Positions 48,963 to 59,498 of a DNA stretch of 64,000 bases are shown here, in pieces (position 1 is the stretch's first letter; each line of letters opens with the position of its first letter). The stretch is from Isoetes taiwanensis. Taxonomy: Eukaryota; Streptophyta; Lycopodiopsida; Isoetales; Isoetaceae. The stretch is taken from NCBI GenBank assembly GCA_021234155.1, contig JAJEKV010000054.1, forward strand, positions 6,123,962-6,187,961. The letters run 5' to 3'. The notes beneath the pieces were generated by a model that was not told where the DNA came from, searched no databases, and was given only the letters and a program-made list of their open reading frames with translations. The translations under genes were made by a program, and so were the position numbers.

Positions 48963-49980
48963 TATCCCATCGATCCGAGACATCGGATCGCCATTCTAGA
49001 ATGGGACGAGCATGCATGTTTTGCATGCATGCGGGCGGCGCATGCCCGTTTTGGTTGGGAGTTCGCTATTTTAGGCGCGTTTCTGCTTCGACTTCTCATC
49101 GGCGCTTCCTCTTCTCTCTCAGCAGTACCTTATTCTCTTTGAATTGTTTCCAGGCAGGGGAGGGGCTTCTTCTTGCCTGGTTTGGCCAATTTGGCGTTTC
49201 TTTCTTGCTGTCCTTTCTCGGCCTTTAGCCTTCATCCTGTGACCTTCGTCCTCGATCCTAGTTTTGTTAAGGAAGTCCTTTGGTATTCGGGCGGTTTGTT
49301 GGTTTCATGCGAGTCCCATTCTAGAATCCCATCGATCCGAGACATCGGATCGCCATTCTAGAATGGGACGAGCATGCATGTTTTGCATGCATGCGGGCGG
49401 CGCATGCCCGTTTTGGTTGGGAGTTCGCTATTTTAGGCGCGTTTCTGCTTCGACTTCTCATCGGCGCTTCCTCTTCTCTCTTAGCAGTACCTTATTCTCT
49501 TTGAACCCACCCCCTTCTTTGTTATTGTATTTTTATCGGGCACGCTACAGAATCACCCTCCCTCCACGGGAGGTTTGTTTTGTCTTGTTGTTTTGTTGGT
49601 GATGTGCGGTGTACGTGTTCGCGGCGGCAGACTGTTTTCGACTTTTCCATTCGTGGGTTTTGGGAGCGATTTTTATGCCTTACGTTTGTCCAAGCCCCTT
49701 GCCGAAGGCTTATCACTAGGGTTTTTCCTCGAAAACCCGAAAGGGCGGGGTTTTTTAATCCCGGTGATAAGCTTTCGGCAGGTACACTAGCCCAGTCTCT
49801 ATTAGCATTGTATTTTGTTGGGGTCCAAATGATATAATTGGATTTTCCCTTTATTTTTTATGGGTAGTTCGCTTGTGTGCGGCTACCCACTATCCACCAT
49901 TGTAGAAAATCTGTTGAGATGAATGAGAAGCAAGTCTAAGTGGGCGGTTTGTTGGTTTCATGCGAGTCCCATTCTAGAAT
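48963..49980. mobile_element. Pair of palindrome-rich TIR elements sharing a 181-bp direct repeat
   Basis: A block of about 181 bp at 48963-49143 recurs at 49325-49506 with about one difference. It holds nested palindromes (ATCCGAGACATCGGAT, CCATTCTAGAATGG, GCATGCATG...GCATGC). ATTCTAGAATGGGAC starts two elements near 48995 and 49357, and the inverse GTCCCATTCTAGAAT ends them at 49325 and 49980, each end preceded by the same GGCGGTTTGTTGGTTTCATG string. Elements are about 331 and 624 bp with different interiors. No coding capacity. Confidence 0.7.
49701..49779 (+). other. Two-part RNA hairpin (copy 3), inside the second TIR element
   Basis: The outer stem is long: GCCGAAGGCTTATCACT pairs with GGTGATAAGCTTTCGGC with two G-U pairs, then a bulged A and three more pairs. 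The inner GAAAACCC/GGGGTTTTTT stem matches those at 2896-2958 and 59144-59209. Confidence 0.65.
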
Positions 49981-52767
49981 GTAGTCAGTGGATAAAACAG
50001 AGGCCATAGGACAACTTTGCAATCTTTTTAACACACAGGGTAGCACCGCATTTGACTTATATGAAATAAAAAAAATGCTTACCTATGTGCCTAAGTTTTT
50101 TATCCTAAGCACCCCTTCACTACCACCTATGAAAATTTCCTTGCTCAACTTTTCCCCCTTCACTACCACCTAGGGATATTTGGTGGTGCATCCATATTTT
50201 GTCTCGACCCTAATACCTACGGGAGCCTTAAAAAAAACCCCTTACCAAGTCACTGTGTTGTTCAATATGAGTTTTTAAAGGTGCAACCCCCGAGAATCCA
50301 ACATCGTCCAATGAACTGAAATAACAAAGAAAGATCTAATGTATATACTCTAAGCATATAAAGTTAGATTCGTTTGTCAATGGCCAAGGTTCTTAGGATC
50401 TAGAGGTCATCTACAACTAAGAATAGATGTCCATCCAACCTAATGCTCTTCAAAAAGCATGCACTGCCTGGCAGATAGCGCACTCACCGGATCCTTGGCT
50501 GGCTCCCACTCCTCTGAAGGTGTCCATGCTGCTGGGATGCTCGAGACTGGAGTAGAGACATTGGATGCGAGCTTCACTATTGCTGGGAGGCCGAATGTGT
50601 CAAGGCGCTTCTGCAATGCATGCTTCTCAGGCTAGAATTCGAAAAGGACACTTAACATTCCTGCCTCTTTTATCTCCATGCTTTTAGGGTTAGGGCTTGG
50701 TGATTGCCACATGGCAATCTCGCTTATCACATGTTTCATAGGTGTGTGCAATACAAGACGTTTAAATGGCTGTGCTCATGGTACAAACCCTTGCGGAGGT
50801 TGTGCACATGTCGTCGTTACTCGACATGTATTAGTGCCATAGCAATATAATATGCGTATTCATATTATATATTATCTTGAAACATCACATTCCCCTTTCT
50901 CTATATTTTCTTCTTGGTAGATTGCAGGTGTGGAGCGCACCTATCTTTTTCGCGTAGAGAGAAGATTTATTTGGCACATGTCTACATGGAGGGGTTCAAG
51001 CAGTGTTTCGTCCAAAGTCTCACTTGATTGAGACACAAAAGCACAAGGCCATCTATATTCAAAAACTTTTCTTCCTCAATGATTCTTACATCAGGTTCAT
51101 GGATTATATGAAGGCTCAATTCAGATTTATGTTCCAAAGCATGATTGAGAAGCATATCCCACAACGACTGGATCAGCAGGCCAAGAAATCTCCTCTACTG
51201 CCTCAACCTCCTGGATTCCACCAGGAGATGGACCGTTGCTTGCCTCTTCTACAACTTGTGTAAAGCTATTATGAATACAATTCAATATCTCTTTCCACAA
51301 GGAATTATTCCAACAAAGCACGCCTCAAGACTCAATGGAAGAAACAACATACAAAAGGTCACTTGTCATCAATCACAATAGAAAGATGGAATGGAGAGAA
51401 GACTCCCCCTTGCCACCTTCTACGGCATGGTAGGCAGATTTGCCAGTGGTGATGCTCAAAAGCTTGTCAAGATCTTAGGTCGTGATGTCAATGTTCTAGT
51501 TGATGTTGCTAACTCATATAAGGCAGGTGTCCTTACTACCTGAAAGTCTTCCATTAATGTCACTTTCTCTAAAGTAGATAGATTCTGCCCCTAGATTATT
51601 ACAAAATGGCAGGATAGGGGCCAACAATGGGGTTTGGTAAATGACTATATGCCCATAATCAGAAAGCGTAGGGGCTCTTTGGGCCCTCTCGGAAGCAAGG
51701 TCCTTCGACTAGGACATAATGTGGCTTATTTGCTAGTTGGAGACTTTAGTATGGATGAATTGGAAATAGATAGATAGATGGTCAAGGATTGCAGGTATTA
51801 CAGGGATTTGAACGTGATCAATAGTATCGTTTATCACAAGATTGTGGTTTTTGTGGAGATTGACGGCGTTCTGTCATTTGCATGGTGCAATGGATGGATA
51901 TGCAATGGTAAGGCATATGCTCTCCGAACTTTACCATCGCTGCCAAAACTTACTTCAAGTGCAATACTAAGTATTTGAAGGGTTTGGTCCAATAAATACC
52001 CATGTTTAGATGGTATAAGCGATATTGTTGCAACTATGGCAACCATTAAATCCTTTGCAAAATAGTGGAGTCATATCCGGGCAATGCAAAAGCGAGGCCA
52101 CTCCACGCCTTTTGTGTCATGAGTTACAGATGCTTCACTCTCTACACCATTCTTATGGTATTAGAGAGAAAGAGTTGCTTAGTGAGATCAAGCTCATTGA
52201 GATAGAGCAAGTGCATCAACCCAAGATCAAGGTGGATTGAAGTGGTTCACATGTGCTCTTATTTCCTTTTAGAGCACGCTAAAGGATATGCAGACTAGGA
52301 GGAATCATAGAAACAGTTGTATGTTCATAATGGGTACAATACAATCACTTTCGAGAAAGATGGAGATGCCACAGTGATATTTATGTATCCGAGAATCATA
52401 CAGGGGCCACGATCCATTCTTTTGATAGAAGATTAGTCAATGCCTATTCACTCTAAGCACAATTTCAATAAAATGAGAAATTTTGTGATTCCAATTAGGG
52501 ACGAAATTGTTTGTTAGTCCATTTTATGACCAATTTTTGAGCAATTATGGCGCCATTAAGCTAAAATATGTATCTAAAGTGCCATTTATTGGCGCAATTA
52601 AAAATACTAACGGTGCATATAATGGAGCTAAAGAAACATTAGATTACAAAATCAGTTAATTTGTATATTCATAGATTTGCATATCCATAATAGGACTTGG
52701 AAGAGAGAATCTGTAAACAAAAGTATTATTGTACAATTTACATTTCTATTTCTGGAGAGAACTCAGT
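49981..52767. other. Intergenic DNA, no recognised gene
   Basis: A plus-strand stretch at about 51386-51540 is coding-like (G-R-F-A-S-G-D-A-Q-K-L) but stops soon and has no known motif. Other ORFs are short. Confidence 0.4.
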
Positions 52768-53387
52768 CTATTCAGCAAGATCAGGTTCCCCAGCGCCAGT
52801 GCCATGGTTGGATGAAGCGCCCATAGGATCTCCTTGAAAGGTCTCGAACCCTGTGGCAATGAAATCGGGATCATTTAGAATGTCCCGATTGAATTCAGTA
52901 TTCTTGATCATATCATAGTCAACATGGGGTTCCTCTTCAGGTATCACATGACTTGATGGATCTACAGCTTCTTCAACAACAACACCTTGTTTCTCTGTCA
53001 CAGGAACTGCAGCGATGATAGGATTCAGGAGGCGGTCAAGCCTACTAAGAATGACATGTAGGCACTGCCGCTTAGCCGGGTCACTTTCAAACACAATACA
53101 AAATCTCTTATGTATCAATGCAGTCCGGCCAAACGACCCACAGGAGAAGTAGTCAAACACTCCTGTTCCTGGCAGTACCAGCTTCTGCACGAGATAAGAG
53201 CATGTGGCAGGCCCCAGCTGGTTTCTCATGATTACATCCCCTGGCAAGCCTTGCCAGCTATACCTGAATCTGCCATTGAAGAGTTTCTGAGCCATAGCCT
53301 CGCTCTCCCCATCTGCCTCTTCTTCATTACATGCTGGAACTGGTGGAAGTTCTTGAGGATGACTGGCAAATGAGAATCTGAGATCAC
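52768..53387 (-). CDS. Methyltransferase-like C-terminal fragment
   Basis: An open frame of at least 200 codons, open to the LINE junction at 53387, with the first internal ATG at 53295. It contains G-V-F-D-Y-F-S-C-G-S-F-G followed by C-I-V-F-E-S-D-P, spaced like motif I and the acidic motif II of Rossmann-fold DNA methyltransferases, then an acidic C-terminal tail. The motif I glycines are not canonical and no catalytic D-P-P-Y/N-P-P-Y is visible. Its N-terminal part would lie beyond the LINE and was not found, so it may be a gene cut by that insertion or a transposon-borne gene. Product assignment is tentative. Confidence 0.4.
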
Positions 53388-53394
53388 AGGAACA

Positions 53395-54667
53395 GACACA
53401 GACCTTTCAGATATATGGGGACAGAATTAAAGGAATCAACAGAATACAGATATCTGGGATATGATGCACACAGCACGGGGAAATGGGCTAAAGGTGCGGA
53501 TACAAGGTTTTAATCAGCCATTGGGAGCTACTTCAGTATGAAAAATTTCTATAATAAAAGCAGAATATACTTGGAGATCAAGTGTTACTTGTTCAGTGCA
53601 GTGGTCGCGACGATGCAATTATATGGGGCTGAGGCATGGGGACCGGGCCTAACAGATAAGAAATGGGACATACAGGAAAGGATCCTCAGACAGTGGCATA
53701 AACAGGAATTTAGGATGCGGGCAAACACACCCCTAACAGTCATGATATACGAGACATGTCAGAAACCAATGGAGGTGAGAGCATGGGAAAGGACTATCAG
53801 ATACCTAATAAAAGACAATGCAGGGGGTCACCCAGGGAAGCTATCAAGTATTACAATCAGCGACTCAGCAAAATCACACATCATCATAGGCAGTGTATGG
53901 TTTAGGATGTAGCGATATGGACCAGAGAAATGGGGATGAACCTGAGTGATCTAGTAAACGAGGGAAAATGGAATGAAAACTGGGCAGACAAGGCTACACG
54001 AGCATGGTTGCAAAACCACACCGGACCCAAGACACTTTGGCTCATGACAGTCTTCAATCCAGAACAACAGATAGAGCAACAGATGTACCGAGACAATCTG
54101 CTAGGGAAGGCCAGGAGAGACGTCCTGGTGAGATTTAGGATAGGGAGCCACGATCTAAGAATTGAAAAGGACAGATGGAGGAAAATAGAAAAGGACAACC
54201 GGATATGTAGAATCTGTGACACTGGAAAAGTAGAGGATGAGAACCACCTGCTCAACAAGTGCCCAATGTACGGAGACATCAGAAACAAGTACAGAGATAT
54301 AAGATAGGGACAGCCAGTACACACCCTGATGATAAGGGCAGACACAATGAAAGATCTGGCAGATGCAATCCAGGAGATGACGACCAAGCATTGAGGGGCA
54401 CACAAAGAACGAGGTCTTATAATATGAATCGCCCAAGAGGCGAGACATAGACGCCCACGAAACGCTCAGCTAAAAGCTGATTGATAACGACGCACCACCG
54501 CACGACCATGATGCCGATTAAAAGCGGGGTGCCGGTACTAATAGAAACGTCAGAAAAGGCTACAATATATCAGTGTGATATGCTAGTGGCGTCCTTTAGG
54601 GAGCTCGCCCATGCTACATCAGTCCAGGGGCCTTAGGGCACAAGGGACAATAATTCTATTCTATTCT
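53395..54667 (+). mobile_element. 5'-truncated LINE, second family, (ATTCT)n tail
   Basis: It begins within the reverse transcriptase thumb (Y-R-Y-L-G then L-Y-G-A-E-A-W-G at about 53620) and continues, with frame breaks near 53510 and 53910, into a C-terminal zinc-binding motif C-R-I-C-D-x6-E-N-H-L-L-N-K-C near 54210-54260. A non-coding 3' region of about 350 bp ends in ATTCTATTCTATTCT. The end sequence before the tail differs from the family at 2102-3057, yet the tail repeat is the same. Confidence 0.82.
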
Positions 54668-54779
54668 ATATTATGGGTAAGTCCATATTTAACAAATATT
54701 GCCTAAAAGTTCACTTAAAAACACCAAAGGCATCCCCCGTGATCAGCCATAAAAATTGAATATATCTGGAACAGAGCGT

Positions 54780-55015
54780 GACTGGACTTTTTTTGGTCAC
54801 GGCGTGGGCAGTGAGCGTGTGCGTGACCATGAGCGTGGTTTCTTTTTTTCTTTTTTTTTTTTTTTGTTAGGGTCACGGCGTGATGGTGCGTGAGCTTGGG
54901 GACAAGGAGCATGAGGGGCGTGAGCATGACCCGTGGGCAAAGGCCGAGGGCGTGGGCATGGTTCAGGAAGCGTGGGCGTGGGCATGGCCCGTGGGCGTGG
55001 GCATGGCCATAAAAA
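54780..55015. repeat. GC-rich GTGGGCATGG-type minisatellite with T-run
   Basis: Imperfect repeats of GCGTG(G)GCATG occur on both sides of a T-homopolymer at 54840-54866. A CCATAAAAATTG string occurs on both margins (54748 and 55006). ORFs here are by-products of the repeat. Confidence 0.6.
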
Positions 55016-57316
55016 TTGCAATTGCCTCTAAGATTACTGTGGCCCGTGTAATATGTCTCAAAACAGAGCATGAGGCCCAAAATAGGGCATGAACCTGCAC
55101 AAACGGCCGGCTATGGCGATGTTGTATCTTGTTATTTGCAGACGATATGGTGGCGAATAGAGCCAAATACCTCCCTGCTTAAGATAGAATGTGCAGACAA
55201 GTTAATCCGGATATGATGTTGCTGCAACAGGTCGGTGAAGGGTCGGATGTGATTCAGAGTTGGGGTTTCAGAAAACAGAAGATGTGCATAGCAAAAAGGC
55301 CAGATATGGCAGTCGGATTACGATGCAACGTGTTTGGAATCTTCACAACACTCTGTGGGTATGCCAATAGGAAACTTGAGATGCTTTGTGCTTGGGATGA
55401 AATGTGAAGAATGGCCACCGGGTTTGTGAAAAACTTGATCGATGAAATAGCCGATAACTGCGGCCGCCTAGTTTAGATAGATGAAACTTTGCTTGCCAAG
55501 GCTACTAATGACGAATTCGGAAACAACTTGTTGTCTTGTGCCATCCATGCCCATCTATGTGCAACAGCATGAAATCTTGAAAAGATAGGATAACCAGTGC
55601 TCTGTACTGCTTGATCGATTTTGTGCAGGTACCCAGCTTGGAGAAATAATACAAGAAGGTTGCTTCAAAGAAGACTCATCTGTAAGGCCGAATAGGTTAG
55701 TCATGCATTGCTCTAAAGATGCTGACCAAAACTGTTCTTGCTGCATTGAACTGGAAAATTTTTTCTGCTTCTCTCTTTGATGTGCAGGCAGGGGCAAATC
55801 TTGTACAAGAATAAGCGACTACCAGCTGGTGAAGTTTAAAAACTCGGCTGTGATCTGTGGTAAGCTCATGAAATTTTAAACTCATGTATTTTTGCAAGAG
55901 CTATGGAATACTGACTTATAAGAATTGTAGAAGAAGCCTTGACAATAATCAGCAAGTAACTAAAATGTATGAGCTGCAGAGGGGCTAGCCAAGTGTTGGC
56001 CCTCTATAAATATTCAAGGAGAAGTCTTCATAAAAACCTTAGAATACCCGGCCGAGGTGCTTCACTAGATACACATTATTTTTGGCCATGCAAAAGCACA
56101 AATTTTCTGATAAAGTCGAGATAAAAGCGTAAGATAAGAAAAAGAATCATGATATTTTGACAAATTTTCAGCAGATAGAGATAAAAAAGGGTCAGACTTT
56201 TGATTTTTTAGAAAATCTTACGAGAGAGGAGTCTTTGCCAACACTCTAAAAATCCTCATCAGAAAAATCTGCGCTTTTTACTGCACCATGAAAAACAGAG
56301 TTTTGAAAACTGTTTTGATAACAAGACTAATTGCTAACAAATTGATTGACAAAGGGGCCTCCAGCCGGACCATTTCAACAGCTGGTTGGGCCAAACAAAG
56401 GGGTTTGAAGGGTTGAGAGTAATATACAAGGAGTAGTCAAGAACTGGGGATAATAAGAGCAGCAAGGACAACAACAAACATCAAGGCTCAAGAAAGTGAT
56501 CACGAGTGACCCCGGTATAACGACGCCACTGTTAATTGTGAGTTCTTGGCATACACCCTGCAGCAGCAGTCTATGACTGCCAGATGCTACAAAGATGCCA
56601 TGCTCATGATCACAAAATAAGAACAAGAAAAACAAATATGTACAAAGAGTGAAGGGAACGTGGCCAAATGAGGCTCTCCAAATTTGAGATAAAACCTTAG
56701 TATATCTGAAGAGGCTCTGGTCTAATATAGTATAGATCACAAATCTGAGCCCTACAGCTAGCTAAATCTAAGCCCTACACTTATGTTAACCTAATCATGC
56801 CAAGTGTCGTCTGCCATCACTGACACCTAGCATGTGCACAACGTTAACCACTAGGTGGTTAACAAGATATCATTCCTAGAATAATTTATTCATGTTTTTT
56901 AGTGCTATGGACACACTTTACTAGAGGAAACAAAAGAGGGGACAATAATTATGATTTCTCTAGTGGACTATCTTATTATTTCTCTTTTACATGTTTGCAA
57001 GGTGCCTATCTCCAAAGAAGGCTATTATGATATTTCATAAGTATAGATGGAGCAAAAGGAGCAATTTCTACAACCTAATAATTTGTGATATCTCTATAAA
57101 AGACTTCTGTGTTTCTATCACGACAATGCTCTTGCCACAATTACTTTATTCAATATCTATTATAGGATACGCCTAGTAACATGGGCCATTTACGATGTTT
57201 GTGAGGTGGGTGTATTTAGATCATCATGCGTGTTTAATATTCTTCTTTTACATCATGGGAAAATTTTTTAGTGGGGGGGCGGTTGTGTTGGTTATAAATC
57301 ACATAAAGGTCGTAAA
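55016..57316. other. Intergenic DNA, no recognised gene
   Basis: Short ORFs only. Nothing recognised on either strand. Confidence 0.45.
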
Positions 57317-57373
57317 GGAAGGAAGGAAGGAAGGAAGGAAGGAAGGAAGGAAGGAAGGAAGGAAGGAAGGAAG
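57317..57373. repeat. (GGAA)n microsatellite, about 14 units
   Basis: Perfect tetranucleotide run. Confidence 0.98.
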
Positions 57374-58130
57374 AAATTTTAACGCCCTCATGAACCCAAT
57401 CGGGTTATGGGACCTAATACAAAACTGGGACCAAAGTCCCTAACTGTAACATGGACCCAAGCCCTTACAAACAAAATAAAATATAATCACCATGGCCCGC
57501 ATTAAAACCACATGGGAAAAAATCGCTGCCGGGATGACTACATATCCAAAAATCCATGCTATTGCAAGAAGCAACAAGCATACCTCCAACAAAAACGCAC
57601 CTTCACCAAACTCCTCCAAACCGTGAACCTCTTCTGCAACCGGGTGCCGAGGATCGGTACAAGCTTACGACGACGCTAAATCTCCATCTTCTCACTAAAA
57701 CCGTGAGCAAATAGATCTTTGGTGCAAACATCCCGGGTGCCGACCCACCCAAGGAGCTCGATCAAACCACTAGACCATAAGAGCCGCCACCGTGAATGTG
57801 TCAAGTCCCTAGACCCACAAGAGCAGCCTACTCAAAAAGGGTGGCCCCGAGGGCACCGCGGGCTCCGGCAGCGCGATCCAATAGGCCCGAACGCCAATCA
57901 CCCAGCGCAGTGGGAAGGCTGCGTTCAGAAAACGCCTGTGGAAGTCGCTTTAGAGGAGGTGCATCCCCACTAGATCAAGCGCCCCTTCCCGTGCGCCACC
58001 CATCATCGCATTCCTCCCAAAGCCGCCACCCTTCACCGGGCACCCGACGACCAAACAGCCAGCAGCGCCAGCAAAGGCACACGGCTGGGCGCCAAAGTGC
58101 AAAACCAAAGGGTAACAACTATGTAAGCAG
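57317..58130 (-). mobile_element. LINE 3' fragment in antisense with (TTCC)n tail
   Basis: On the minus strand the sequence before the microsatellite reads TTAGGTCCCATAACCCGATTGG, closely resembling the end of the LINE copies at 2102-3057 and 58470-59289 (GGGTCCCATAGGCC then GATTGG). The (GGAA)n microsatellite is therefore in the place of the LINE tail. The GC-rich DNA further upstream on the minus strand (to about 58130) would be its eroded body, without a clear ORF. The left boundary is firm; the right one is a guess. Confidence 0.45.
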
Positions 58131-58469
58131 CCTTATTTTTGAAGGCCCATATAAAACACTGCGTGCTTATGCGCCATAACATCAGCGCATGTTTACTAGT
58201 AATTTTTATATAGAAGAGGTAAGAGAAGCATGGAGCTTTAACCGTGTTTCGCCATATGAGTTTCAGAAGATGGACAATGTTGATTCTGGAGAAGTACCCC
58301 GCTTCTTTAGATGATTGTTGCAATGGCACAAAGATGCACTTATTAACTCTCCGAGCGCTTTTAATGAATTCCCAAACATCCATAAAGAAGAAGTGCAATT
58401 TTGATCTAGAAATTCAAGAATTGATGTGCGTGCCAATGTTCTCCATGGTATGTAAAACATGTTAATGAT

Positions 58470-59289
58470 ATACTAGCAAGAATTTTGCTCGGGATAAAGT
58501 CCACGCCCATACCAAATACTATTGCGGGATGCCTCTTCGCAGGAGGGCCCTTGACCCGCACATCATCTTCTTCCAAAAGATGGTCACTATGGACGATACT
58601 TGTCTCCTTAACCTCGCTACACCGCGGGCAATGTGGCCTCGACGATAAAGGCTTGTTGGCGGGAGAAGAGAGCTCGCTTGGCCGATGGAATGTGCAGAGC
58701 ATGTGCATCCGAAAACCGCGACAAACCCCATGTTGGAGCCGGGCCCGCAATGTTACCCCGCGACACCCATTTACATAAAAAAACCTGCACTCCATTGCCT
58801 CTATCCGCCAAGAAAGCATTAATCGCATCTCCTGATTGAGATGGAAAGATAGATTGGAGCCACGCCAAGAGAGGCTTTGTCAACGCCGGCAAGTTGGAGC
58901 TATGGAAGACTTAATGCCACACCCTTCTGAGTTGTTCGACATATGTTGGAATTCGGACACGCTTATGCCGAAGCTAGTCCATTTTGGCCAGCCCCGCATG
59001 AGATGTTGAGCACGGCCGGTGGGCGGATGCCGGGTCATACTTTTAAGAGGTCATGGATTGCCTTTCGGCCCTCGCACTCGCCTAATATCTGTATATATTA
59101 TTTCCCCTCATAATAGATGTCTGTACAGTTTGACAGCACTCTTATTCCTGTCACGATTTTTGCCCCGAAAACCCTTCGAGACTAGGGATTTTTAACTCGG
59201 GGCAGTAATATATTTTCTACGCCTCCTTTTTGGGTCCCATAGGCCGATTGGTCTATGTGGACGATAGAAACTCTTATTCTATTCTATCC
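58470..59289 (+). mobile_element. 5'-truncated LINE, same family as 2102-3057
   Basis: Stretches correspond to the copy in the gypsy LTR: G-I-K-S-T near 58500, F-F-Q-K-M-V-T-M-D in shifted frame near 58580, and TGGAATGTGCAG near 58690. The 3' region has the shared hairpin (59144-59209), GGGTCCCATAGGCCGATTGG, and a TTATTCTATTCTATCC tail. Coding frames are broken. It lies just downstream of the Toc159-family gene, in opposite orientation. Confidence 0.75.
59144..59209 (+). other. Two-part RNA hairpin in LINE 3' region (copy 2)
   Basis: An outer stem ATTCCTGTC/GGCAGTAAT (one mismatch, one G-U pair) or alternatively TGCCCCGA/TCGGGGCA encloses the inner GAAAACCC and GGGATTTTT pairing. It is located as in copy 1, upstream of the GGGTCCCATAGGCC string and tail. 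Confidence 0.6.
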
Positions 59290-59498
59290 TAATTTTCCTG
59301 GTTTATAGGAGATTTTGTATGGCATGGCCGTTCTTATATTTTGTTCCCTTAGAAACAGATGTACCATTGAGTTGAATCACTAGTGTATTACTAAAAATGG
59401 CCTTAAGCACTCGTAGTTGATACAAATCTGACTCAAAATTTTGTATATCGTGAAGTTGCCCTTCATAAAAATCAAAGTAATGCACTTAACAAAGCTTC

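Noticed and set aside
54715..55166. His/Pro/Arg-rich ORFs on the minus strand
   Set aside because: They are by-products of the GTGGGCATGG-type repeats and T-run.
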